Shown: piece by piece, positions 17,441 through 25,239 of the stretch | Numbering within the stretch: position 1 is the first letter of the stretch | How the letters are laid out: the number at the start of each line of letters is the position of its first letter | Source of the DNA: an uncultured Haliea sp. | GTDB lineage: Bacteria > Pseudomonadota > Gammaproteobacteria > Pseudomonadales > Halieaceae | Direction: 5' to 3' | Length of the DNA stretch: 64,000 bases | NCBI GenBank assembly: GCA_947258585.1 | Contig: CAMYIZ010000070.1 | Span: forward strand, 124,001-188,000 | The notes under the pieces: model-generated | Database searches by the model: none | Seen by the model: only the letters and a program-made list of their open reading frames with translations | What the model was told of the DNA's origin: nothing | Translations under genes and position numbers: made by a program

Positions 17441-18229
17441 TTAGCGCTTGCTGCGAGTAGCCTTCCTGGCGGAGGTCGAGCTGGTCGAGGATGATTTGCG
17501 ACTGCCGGCTTTCGAGCCATCCGGTTTAACCGCCTTGCTGCCCGCGATGGGCGACGAACTCATCCCGCCAATCACCATATCGGCATAGATGCGGGCGACC
17601 TCGTCGGCATCAGCCTTGCCCCGACCGGGCTTGAACCAGCGATTGGTCCAGCCCACCATGCCTATGATGCCATAGGCCACGATCTTTGCATCGCCCACAT
17701 TCTCGAAGGAGCCATCCTCGTAGCCCTCCTCAATGATCGAGATGACCGCATTATCGTAATCCCGGTTTATCTGCTTCATGTACTGGGCCCAGCTGGAGCG
17801 CTTGTCCGCCACTTCACCGAGATTTTCGCGAATATAGATGAAAAGAAGAGGATAGCTCCGCGCGTAGGCGTGCATCAGCTCAAGGATAAGCTCGCGGAGC
17901 TTGTCTGGTGGCGCCTGCTTGCTCGACTGGATCTTGCGGGCCATCGCCACGTTGTCCTCGGACACTTCACGCACCAGCTCATCGAACAGCTCTTCCTTGC
18001 TCGAAATATAATAGTAGAGCGATGCGCGATCGATGCTGAGCTCTTCGGCCACAGCACTGATGGTGGTACCGCGAAATCCACGCCGGTTGAAAACGCGAGC
18101 GGCGGCCTCGGAGATTTCCTTGCGTCGCTTCTCATAGTTTGGGGCTCGATCCACCTTGGCCGCGGCACGTCGCTTGCCTATGCCACTGGACAATCGTTTA
18201 CTTCCTGCTTCGTCAAGCACCTGTTTCAC
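17441..18229 (-). CDS. TetR/AcrR-family regulator of the catabolic island, 262 aa
   Basis: N-terminal HTH (about residues 38-88: ISEAAARVF, TTISAVAEELSIDRASLYYYISSKEELF) and a helical ligand domain. Start set at GTG 18229 with AGGG eight bases upstream; the open frame begins at GTG 18265 but that codon would lie inside the promoter spacer. The protein is long for the family because of basic low-complexity ends, especially a ~35-residue Ser/Lys/Arg-rich tail. Its own promoter carries the same TCAAC-N6-GTTGA operator found before the three catabolic units, so it is probably an autoregulated repressor released by a pathway metabolite, perhaps an acyl-CoA. Confidence 0.88.
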   Translation of the reverse strand: MKQVLDEAGSKRLSSGIGKRRAAAKVDRAPNYEKRRKEISEAAARVFNRRGFRGTTISAVAEELSIDRASLYYYISSKEELFDELVREVSEDNVAMARKIQSSKQAPPDKLRELILELMHAYARSYPLLFIYIRENLGEVADKRSSWAQYMKQINRDYDNAVISIIEEGYEDGSFENVGDAKIVAYGIIGMVGWTNRWFKPGRGKADADEVARIYADMVIGGMSSSPIAGSKAVKPDGSKAGSRKSSSTSSTSARKATRSKR

Positions 18230-18255
18230 ACCTGTCACCCTGCCCACTTTGAGCC

Positions 18256-18296
18256 AGCGAACCACACTGCCAGAAAATTGTCAACAATGCTGTTGA
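18256..18296 (-). promoter_or_regulatory. Autoregulatory operator and promoter of the first TetR gene
   Basis: Palindrome TCAACAATGCTGTTGA at 18281-18296. On the minus strand TTGACA (18279-18284) overlaps the half-site; the -10 after 17 bases is poor (TTCGCT, 18256-18261). The palindrome also lies about 60 bases before the candidate start of the divergent protease gene, so it could affect both. Confidence 0.65.
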
Positions 18297-18355
18297 ATTC
18301 TACCTTCGACCTGCTAAGCCGCCTGCTGGCCAAGACGCGGCCGCGGTCTACTATA

Positions 18356-21256
18356 ATGTCTGCTTCGGGACTAAACAAACAGCATGTTTGCAGGGGTGTC
18401 ACCATTACCAGAAAACCGTCCAGCCAGCTGCTGGCAAGCGCGTACCTGACCGCGTTCCTCGCCGCCTGTGGCGGCGGTGGGGGAAGCTCCCAGACCGCAC
18501 AGCCCCCGGCACCCAACCAGCCTCCGGTTGCCGTGATCGCCGCGCCCGCCAGCGCGGATAGGGGCGACACCGTGGTCCTGGATGGCAGCGGGTCCAGCGA
18601 CAGCGATGGCAGTATCGCCAGCTTCCGGTGGCAGCAGACCGACGGGCCCGATGTGGCGCTGACCGGCAGTGGCAGCGCCGAGGCAAGTTTCACCGCCCCC
18701 GATGTCAACGGCGATACCGCCCTGGTCTTCTCCCTCACTGTTACCGATGACGACGGCGCGCAGGGGAGCAGCAGCACCAGTGTCACGGTCGCGGGCAGCG
18801 CCGGTGGCATCACTTTCAGCCTCAGCGGCAGCGTCCTGGCGTCCAGCAACCAGGCGGTTGACGGCGACACCAATGATCCCGCCAACATCTACCTCCCCAA
18901 CGACACCCTGGCGACCGCCCAGCCCCTGGCCAATCCCGTCACTCTCGGAGGTTACATCAACCAGCCCGGGACTGGCGCGGAGGGACGCTCCCAGATAGCC
19001 GGCGATGTTGATGACTACTACCGCCTGCAGCTGCTGGCGGGCCAGTCCGTTACCCTGCTGGTGGCTGAATTCGAGACCGCGGACGCGGATCTCTACCTGT
19101 ACTCGGAGCAGGGCGAGATTGTCGATTTTTCCGTGGAGTCAGGTGAAATCGAAACCGTCACAGCTCCCGAGAGCGGCACCTGGTTCGCCAATGTCAGCGC
19201 CTTTTCCGGCGCTACCAACTACATCATGGCCGTTGGCAACCAGGCCCTGGAGGACACGCACCAGCAGCCAGAGATCGTCCCGGGAGAGCTTGTCGTGGAT
19301 TACGGGGAGGTCGCGGCGGAACTGTCCGCCCCACCGTTGGAGGATGTGGCTTACCAGATGGGCATGGAGCACCGGGCCGGTGCTGCTGGCCGCGCCCGGC
19401 TACTGGCCCTGCGGGCGGGCCAGGCGGAACAGCGCCGCCTGGGCGCCGCCGCGGTTCGCAGGCACCAGTTCAGCGATCCGCTGCAGCAACAGCGCTGGGA
19501 GACGCTGGTCAGTATCAAGTCGCTGCGGCGAACTCCGGGGGTACGCTGGGCCGAACCCAACTACCGGGTGCACGCATCCCTGCGGCCCAATGACAGTGCC
19601 TACCGCCTGCAGTGGCATTACCCGCTGATTGCCCTGCCCTCAGCCTGGGACGTGACTACCGGGGACCCGGCTGTGATCGTCGCGGTGGTGGATACCGGCA
19701 TTCTGTCAGGGCACCCCGATCTCGCCGGGCAACTGGTCTCCGGCTATGACTTTGTCCGGGATCCGGCTGCGGCCGGTGACGGCAATGGCATCGACTCCAA
19801 CCCCGAGGACCCGGGTGACCGCAGCAACCCCGCCGCCAGCAGTTTTCACGGCACCCACGTGGCGGGCACCATCGCCGCCCGCGGCAACAACTCCACCGGC
19901 GTGGCCGGTGTCGCCTGGAACACCCGCCTGATGCCCCTGCGCGCACTGGGCGCCAACGGCGGCACCTCCTACGATGTCGCCCAGGCCGTGCGCTTTGCCG
20001 CCGGCCTGGCCAACGATTCCCGCACCGTGCCTGCGCGGCGGGCGGACATCATCAATCTGAGTCTCGGTGGCGAGGGCTTCAGCCAGATCAACCAGCAGCT
20101 GTATCGGGACCTGCGCGAGATGGGCATCTTCGTTGTCGCTTCTGCCGGCAACGAGGCCAGCACCGCACCGGGATATCCCGCCGCCTATGACAGTGTCATT
20201 TCAGTGTCCGCCGTGGACATCCAGCGCGAGATCACCTCCTACAGCAATCGCGGTACGACCATCGACATCGCCGCACCCGGCGGCGACAGCGGCGCCGACA
20301 TCAATGGCGACGGCTATCCCGATGGCGTGCTCAGTACCGGCGGGAGTGCGACTGACTCCGGCATCGATTTCGCCTATGTGTTCCTCAGTGGTACCTCGAT
20401 GGCCGCACCGCATGTTGCCGGTGTCATCGCCCTGATGAAGAGCATCAATCCGGATCTCACCCCGGCGCAGCTGGCAAACCTGGTGCAAAGCGGCAGCCTG
20501 ACGGACGACCTGGGCGAGCCCGGGCGCGATGATCTCTACGGCCACGGCCTGATCAATGCACGCCGGGCGGTAGAGGCCGCACTGGACAGTATCGGCGCGG
20601 AGTTCACGGCGCCCGCCTCGCTGCAGGCTTCCAGCCTCAACCTGAATTTCGGCGCCAACCTGAATGCCCTCACCCTGCTGCTGAGCAACGGCGGCAGCGG
20701 AGCCCTGCGAGTCACTGCGGTGGACAGTGACGTGCCCTGGCTGCAGGTCATCCCCGAGGAGGTGGACAGCCAGGGCCTGGGCCGTTACCGACTGAGCGTG
20801 GATCGAGCGCAGCTGGACGACGGCCTGTTTGCCGCCACTGTCACCGCCCGTTCCAGCGCCAACAGCCTGCAGATCCGGGCCCTGGTATCGGTCGGCAATG
20901 TGGCTGGCTCAGATGTGGGGGTCGTGTATATCCTCGTCTACGATCCGGACATCGACGACGTGGTGGACCAGGCTGCGGCCCGGGCGCGCGAGGGCCGCTA
21001 CAGCTTCACCTTCCCGGCCCTGCCTGCCGGCCGCTACCAGGTGTTCGCCGGGTCCGACGCCGACAACGACCTGTTCATCTGCGACTCGGGCGAGGCCTGT
21101 GGTACCTGGCTGACCACGGACCAGCCGGCCGTGATCAACCTGGACCGCGACCGTTCCGCCATCGACTTCCCCGTCGAATACCTGATCAGCCTGCCCAATG
21201 CCGCCGCGACGGCCACGGAGCGGACTCTGCAACCGGCGCTACCCCGCCAGCCCTGA
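18356..21256 (+). CDS. Subtilisin-like (S8) serine protease lipoprotein, 966 aa
   Basis: Predicted surface or secreted protease anchored as a lipoprotein (lipobox LAAC). Domains in order: PKD/Ig-like domain (about 50-150), PPC-like beta domain (about 190-275: DVDDYYRLQLLAG ... SGTWFANVSAF), an inhibitory prodomain-like stretch ending WAEPNYRV, the S8 domain with D446 (AVVDTG), H498 (HGTHVAG) and S681 (GTSMAAPH), and a C-terminal beta-rich domain. The only in-frame ATG (18356) has no ribosome-binding site and overlaps a TATAAT; an ATT at 18404 with AGGGG seven bases upstream would give a tidier signal peptide. Codons further upstream lie over the TetR gene. Not obviously linked to the island. 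Confidence 0.88.
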   Translation: MSASGLNKQHVCRGVTITRKPSSQLLASAYLTAFLAACGGGGGSSQTAQPPAPNQPPVAVIAAPASADRGDTVVLDGSGSSDSDGSIASFRWQQTDGPDVALTGSGSAEASFTAPDVNGDTALVFSLTVTDDDGAQGSSSTSVTVAGSAGGITFSLSGSVLASSNQAVDGDTNDPANIYLPNDTLATAQPLANPVTLGGYINQPGTGAEGRSQIAGDVDDYYRLQLLAGQSVTLLVAEFETADADLYLYSEQGEIVDFSVESGEIETVTAPESGTWFANVSAFSGATNYIMAVGNQALEDTHQQPEIVPGELVVDYGEVAAELSAPPLEDVAYQMGMEHRAGAAGRARLLALRAGQAEQRRLGAAAVRRHQFSDPLQQQRWETLVSIKSLRRTPGVRWAEPNYRVHASLRPNDSAYRLQWHYPLIALPSAWDVTTGDPAVIVAVVDTGILSGHPDLAGQLVSGYDFVRDPAAAGDGNGIDSNPEDPGDRSNPAASSFHGTHVAGTIAARGNNSTGVAGVAWNTRLMPLRALGANGGTSYDVAQAVRFAAGLANDSRTVPARRADIINLSLGGEGFSQINQQLYRDLREMGIFVVASAGNEASTAPGYPAAYDSVISVSAVDIQREITSYSNRGTTIDIAAPGGDSGADINGDGYPDGVLSTGGSATDSGIDFAYVFLSGTSMAAPHVAGVIALMKSINPDLTPAQLANLVQSGSLTDDLGEPGRDDLYGHGLINARRAVEAALDSIGAEFTAPASLQASSLNLNFGANLNALTLLLSNGGSGALRVTAVDSDVPWLQVIPEEVDSQGLGRYRLSVDRAQLDDGLFAATVTARSSANSLQIRALVSVGNVAGSDVGVVYILVYDPDIDDVVDQAAARAREGRYSFTFPALPAGRYQVFAGSDADNDLFICDSGEACGTWLTTDQPAVINLDRDRSAIDFPVEYLISLPNAAATATERTLQPALPRQP

Positions 21257-21259
21257 GAA

Positions 21260-21284
21260 CCCGGCTACCGGCCGGGCGTTTTTT
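21260..21284 (+). terminator. Rho-independent terminator after the S8 protease
   Basis: Stem CCCGGC (21260-21265) pairs with GCCGGG (21271-21276), loop of five, followed by a run of six T (21279-21284), directly after the protease stop codon. Confidence 0.8.
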
Positions 21285-21367
21285 GGTCCGGCGCGTCCGC
21301 ATGGCGTTGTATGCTGCATTGGCCACGGCCAGCTGTCCGGCACCCGCTTCCCGCCAGTCATCTGATC

Positions 21368-21808
21368 TCAGTGACGGACACGGCCGCTGCTGATGAGGTT
21401 GTAGAGGAACCCGCCCACCGCACCCGCGAGGCCCTGCAACAGCAAACCGCTCCACTCCCTGGCCGCGGCCACGGGGTACAGGCCCAACACCTGGCGCATG
21501 ACCAGGTGCAGGACCACCAGAGCCACAAACCCCGCCAGACTGAACCAGAAAACCCGTGTCCCCGGCACCACATGGATGCGCACCAGGCCGGCGGCGATGG
21601 GCATGGCAATCACAAACGCCACCAGGATCAACAGCAGGTAGGCAGGCATGCCCAGCAGGTCGTGCAGGCTGGCCTGCAGCCGTGTAGTGAGGGAAATGTC
21701 GACACCCATGTCAGCCAGGTTGCCAAGTACGACCTGGGTTGCCAGCAGGCTGCCAAGCACATAGGCCGCTATGACCGCGGGGAAAAATGCCTTGAGTACA
21801 CGAATCAT
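21368..21808 (-). CDS. Small four-helix membrane protein, 146 aa
   Basis: Four hydrophobic segments (about 8-30, 55-75, 85-110, 120-140) with little else; no catalytic motif is seen. AGAGG lies nine bases upstream of ATG 21808. It is divergent from the exported sugar-dehydrogenase-like gene, with 63 bases between the two start codons. I do not recognise the family; inner-membrane location is the only firm prediction. Confidence 0.7.
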   Translation of the reverse strand: MIRVLKAFFPAVIAAYVLGSLLATQVVLGNLADMGVDISLTTRLQASLHDLLGMPAYLLLILVAFVIAMPIAAGLVRIHVVPGTRVFWFSLAGFVALVVLHLVMRQVLGLYPVAAAREWSGLLLQGLAGAVGGFLYNLISSGRVRH

Positions 21809-21871
21809 GGGCGTCTACCTCTGGCGCTGTGTCTGTTTATAATGATCGCACAAACGGCAAAGGAAAAGTCC

Positions 21872-22972
21872 ATGAACGCAACAGCAATTGCCCGTCGCGC
21901 ACTGGCTACGGTGTTCCTGCTGACCGGTCTCAGCGCCGTGGCGGCGGAGTACCAGCTGGAGACGATCGCCAGCGGCCTGCACCACCCCTGGTCTGTGGCC
22001 CAGCTGCCCGACGGCAGCCTGCTGGTTACCGAGCGCCGCGGCAAGCTGCTGCGGATCAGCGCCGACGGCGGCCAGCGCCAGGAGATCGGCGGCCCGCCCG
22101 CGACCTGGGTCGCGGGCCAGGGCGGATTCTTTGACCTCGTGTTGCATCCGGACTTCGACCGCAACCGGCTGGTCTACCTCGCCTATGCCAAGGGTGAGAA
22201 AGCCGCCAACGGCACCGCGGTCTGGCGCGCCAGGCTGGAGGGAGACGCCTTGCTGGATGGCAAGGATATTCTGTGGGTGGCGGACAAGAAGAACACGGCC
22301 CAGCATTACGGCGGCCGCCTGCTGTTCCTGCCCGACAACAGCCTCCTGCTCGCCACCGGGGACGGCTTCGACTTCCGCGAGCAGGCCCAGGACCCCCGCA
22401 GCGAGTTGGGCAAGGTGCTGCGCGTCATGGACGACGGTGCCATACCGGCAGACAACCCCTTCAGCGAACCCGGCAGTGAGCGAGTCTGGACGCTGGGCCA
22501 TCGCAATCCCCAGGGCCTGGTGCTGGCCGGCGATTCCGGCGCGGTATATCTGCACGAACACGGCCCCAGGGGCGGGGACGAAGTCAACCTGCTGCGCGCG
22601 GGAGAGAACTACGGATGGCCTGCGGCAACCCACGGGGTCGACTACAGTGGCGCCTATGTTTCACCGTTCAGGGAATTGCCGGGCATGGCCGCGCCGCTCC
22701 ACGTCTGGGTACCCAGCATCGCGCCCTCGGGCATGGCGTGGTATGACGGTGACCAGTTCCCCGACTGGCGCGGCAAGCTACTGGTGGGCGCCCTGGTCGA
22801 CAAGGAAGTGAGGTTGCTGACCCTGCAGGACGGTCGCATCACCGCCGAGTCCACGCTGTTCAGTGAACTGGACGCGCGCATCCGCGACGTTCGCGTGGGA
22901 AATGACGGTTTCCTCTACCTGCTCACCGATCACGAGGACGGCGCACTGCTGCGAGTGCGACCGGCGCCATAA
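21872..22972 (+). CDS. Exported PQQ-dependent glucose/sorbosone dehydrogenase-like protein, 366 aa
   Basis: Six-bladed propeller of the soluble glucose dehydrogenase/YliI (Asd) family. Start at ATG 21872 with AAAGGA seven bases upstream; the signal peptide ends near AVAA-EYQ. Family signatures: HHPWSVAQLPDGSLLVTER, HYGGRLLFLPDNSLLLATGD, GHRNPQGLVL, HEHGPRGGDEVN, APSGMAWYDGDQFPDW. It should be a periplasmic aldose dehydrogenase with PQQ and calcium. Terminated by the hairpin that follows; convergent with the AlgP-like gene. Confidence 0.9.
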   Translation: MNATAIARRALATVFLLTGLSAVAAEYQLETIASGLHHPWSVAQLPDGSLLVTERRGKLLRISADGGQRQEIGGPPATWVAGQGGFFDLVLHPDFDRNRLVYLAYAKGEKAANGTAVWRARLEGDALLDGKDILWVADKKNTAQHYGGRLLFLPDNSLLLATGDGFDFREQAQDPRSELGKVLRVMDDGAIPADNPFSEPGSERVWTLGHRNPQGLVLAGDSGAVYLHEHGPRGGDEVNLLRAGENYGWPAATHGVDYSGAYVSPFRELPGMAAPLHVWVPSIAPSGMAWYDGDQFPDWRGKLLVGALVDKEVRLLTLQDGRITAESTLFSELDARIRDVRVGNDGFLYLLTDHEDGALLRVRPAP

Positions 22973-22976
22973 GAGA

Positions 22977-23002
22977 CCCCGCCACCGCAACCGGTGGCGG
23001 GG
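22977..23002. terminator. Hairpin between convergent genes
   Basis: An 11-base-pair perfect stem (22977-22987 with 22992-23002) and a four-base loop, sited four bases after one stop codon and 17 bases before the convergent stop. There is no T-run on the plus strand, so it may act as an mRNA 3' end stabiliser or a bidirectional but factor-assisted terminator. Confidence 0.55.
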
Positions 23003-23019
23003 CCGATCTTGTCAGCGAC

Positions 23020-23619
23020 TCAGCCGGCGCTGGCGGGAGCGGCCTTGGCCCGTTTGGGAGCCGCCTTCCCGGGTGCGGCCTTTTTCTTTGCAGCAGCCTT
23101 CTTTTTCGGGGCAGCTTTTTTTGCGGCTGCCTTTTTCGGTGTCGCTTTCTTCTTGGGAGCCGCTTTTTTCTTCGCCGCGGCACTCTTCTTGCCAGTCCCG
23201 GACTTCTGCGCATTTTTGCGACGCTGTGCGGCTTTCTCTACCATGGACGCGGCCTTGTCCGCGGCAATGGCGCGACGGGACTCCAGCGCAAGGTCCGCCT
23301 GGATTGGCAGCAGCTTCTCAAAGGATGTGTAGGCCGTCTTCGCGACCTTCGCCACGGATTCCGCCAGATCCTGAACCTGCTTGACCAGTTCCTCTACGTG
23401 TTTCTGGTTGGCATTGCTGGCCCTGCCACGGAGCGCATTGCGTGCTTTTTTCAGACGCGTGTTGGCCGCGGAATGTTTTTTCTTCGCGGTTGCCAGGTCA
23501 GTCTTGACCTTGGCGTGCGCCTTCTCTGTTTCCGACAACAGCTTTTTCTGCAGCTGCACCACCTTCTTGTTCGCCTGCTCTGCCATTTTCACGGCCTGGG
23601 CCATCTCTTTTTCCAACAT
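23020..23619 (-). CDS. Lys/Ala-rich AlgP/histone H1-like protein, 199 aa
   Basis: Residues 1-120 are helical and coiled-coil-like (MLEKEMAQAVKMAEQ..., KHVEELVKQVQDLAE). The last ~75 residues are tandem Lys/Ala/Pro-rich repeats of the KKAAPKKKA type, as in AlgP and bacterial H1-like proteins that bind DNA non-specifically. The start at ATG 23619 is chosen because the upstream extension lacks this composition; no strong ribosome-binding site is visible. Likely nucleoid-associated. The repeat region is prone to length change. Confidence 0.8.
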   Translation of the reverse strand: MLEKEMAQAVKMAEQANKKVVQLQKKLLSETEKAHAKVKTDLATAKKKHSAANTRLKKARNALRGRASNANQKHVEELVKQVQDLAESVAKVAKTAYTSFEKLLPIQADLALESRRAIAADKAASMVEKAAQRRKNAQKSGTGKKSAAAKKKAAPKKKATPKKAAAKKAAPKKKAAAKKKAAPGKAAPKRAKAAPASAG

Positions 23620-23730
23620 GGGCGTTTTCACTCTCGTGGTTGAACGGATACCGCAAAGTAAGTGTAGGCGGAAAAGCCACGCGCGCAACGTCTAATTTTT
23701 GATCCACAGCAAGGGAATGCCTGCCCCGAT

Positions 23731-25239
23731 TCAGTTCTCAAGCTGCAACATGAATTCTGCGGCGGCGAGGCGGGTCGCCGCATCCAGATGAGCCTGCGGT
23801 GGCATCTCCGGGTAGTCCGGCCGCTTGCGTTCCGGCCTGGCGATGTAGGCGGCAATACCCTCGGGGTCGTCATTGTAGAGAGCCTGCACAACCTGTACCG
23901 GGGGTCCGATCAGCCGGGAGTTATAGGCGTGACAGCCGGCGCAAATGCCGTAGTAGACCAGACGCCCGGTATCCACGTCAGCGAGATCCCGCGCCGGTAC
24001 CGGTCGCGGCAAGGTGTAGCTTGCGACGTTGGCGGTGGTCTCGAAGGGGCAATCGCCGTACTGCTCGAGACCGATGGTTCGAAACCGTTCGGCATTGAGA
24101 ATGCAGCCGTCGTCCATACCCACGGTATCGACAATGTCCGGGCCGCGGGTTTCCAGCATGGCCGCCAGAATAGCCCGCACCGCCGGTGCCGGGTTGCCGC
24201 CATTGTCGAGCATGATGTTGTTGAGAATCACCGGTCGATTCGGGTACGGGTCAGATTCCGGGTCGACCGCGGCATTGGACGCGAGGGAGAAATCCGTGAA
24301 GGCGATGCCCACGGAATCATTGCCGGTGATGATGTTGCCCTCCAGGACAACATCGTCACAAGCCATGACCAGCACCCCGGTGCCGGCCGGGATATTGGAC
24401 ACCAGCGAACCGGGAATGGCGAAATTCTCGTGATTGTTGCCGGAGATGAAGTTGTTGCGAATGATGACATCGCCGCAGGTCTTGATCGGCAGTCCGGGTG
24501 TTATAAATGCCAGGATGCCGCCCGTATTGTTGTAGACAGAATTGCCTTCCACCAGGGCGCCGCGGCTGTTTTCTATCTCGATCCCGGCGACGCTCTCGAA
24601 CACCTCGTTGAACACCACGTCAACATTGTCCGACATGCCCACGTAAATGGCAGCATCCTCGATTCCCGACACCACGTTGTGGGCGACAATGCCGTTCTTC
24701 CCCAGCTGCGGGAAGATGCCGTAGACACCGGTGTCGACGATGACGTTGTTGCGGATGATGTAGTTGTTTCCCGCCTGGCCCATGATGCCGTTGCCTTTAT
24801 AGCGGGTGATATAGAGGTTCTCGATCGTTACGCCATTGCCCGAGTAGAGTATGGCGTCATTGCGAAATTCCTCACCGTCCAGCACCGGGTAGGCGCCGCG
24901 CTCGATCACCCCGGACAGGGTGATGTTGTCCTTGTCGATATAGACGGTCTCGCGATAGGTGCCCGGCAGCACCTTGATGACCGCGCCAGCTGCCGCCTCG
25001 CTCACCGCCGCCTGGATCGACTCGCCATCCCGCACCAGGATCAGTTCGCCGCTGGTCGGGGTGGCCAGGGTCCACACCGGCCCCGCTGCGGGCGGGGCGA
25101 TGTCCGCCGGCTCGAAGGCCGCCCTGGGCGCCGCCGGCACCTGGATCACCGTGGGGGGTGGCTGGCGTAGCTGGCCGAGGTAGAATCCCGCGGCAAGCAG
25201 CAGCACCCCGGCGGCGCCAAAGCCCAAGGTTTTTTTCAT
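23731..25239 (-). CDS. Parallel beta-helix protein fused to a C-terminal cytochrome c domain, 502 aa
   Basis: N-terminal signal/anchor (MKKTLGFGAAGVLLLAAGFYL). Residues about 95-375 are right-handed beta-helix repeats of the NosD/PbH1 kind (DNITLSGVIERG, GNGVTIENLYI, NNYIIRNNVIVDTGVYGI, DVIIRNNFISGN). Residues about 430-502 are a cytochrome c domain with CAGCH and a likely Met axial ligand in YPEMPPQ. Its ATG overlaps the stop of the peroxidase gene upstream, so the two are coupled. A beta-helix normally binds polysaccharide or modifies uronates; joining it to a heme suggests an oxidative step on a polymer, which is inference. Confidence 0.85.
   Translation of the reverse strand: MKKTLGFGAAGVLLLAAGFYLGQLRQPPPTVIQVPAAPRAAFEPADIAPPAAGPVWTLATPTSGELILVRDGESIQAAVSEAAAGAVIKVLPGTYRETVYIDKDNITLSGVIERGAYPVLDGEEFRNDAILYSGNGVTIENLYITRYKGNGIMGQAGNNYIIRNNVIVDTGVYGIFPQLGKNGIVAHNVVSGIEDAAIYVGMSDNVDVVFNEVFESVAGIEIENSRGALVEGNSVYNNTGGILAFITPGLPIKTCGDVIIRNNFISGNNHENFAIPGSLVSNIPAGTGVLVMACDDVVLEGNIITGNDSVGIAFTDFSLASNAAVDPESDPYPNRPVILNNIMLDNGGNPAPAVRAILAAMLETRGPDIVDTVGMDDGCILNAERFRTIGLEQYGDCPFETTANVASYTLPRPVPARDLADVDTGRLVYYGICAGCHAYNSRLIGPPVQVVQALYNDDPEGIAAYIARPERKRPDYPEMPPQAHLDAATRLAAAEFMLQLEN

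Noticed and set aside
17870-18355. Upstream extension of the S8 protease frame
   Set aside because: It runs through the TetR gene on the other strand and its own operator; the lipoprotein signal lies far downstream.
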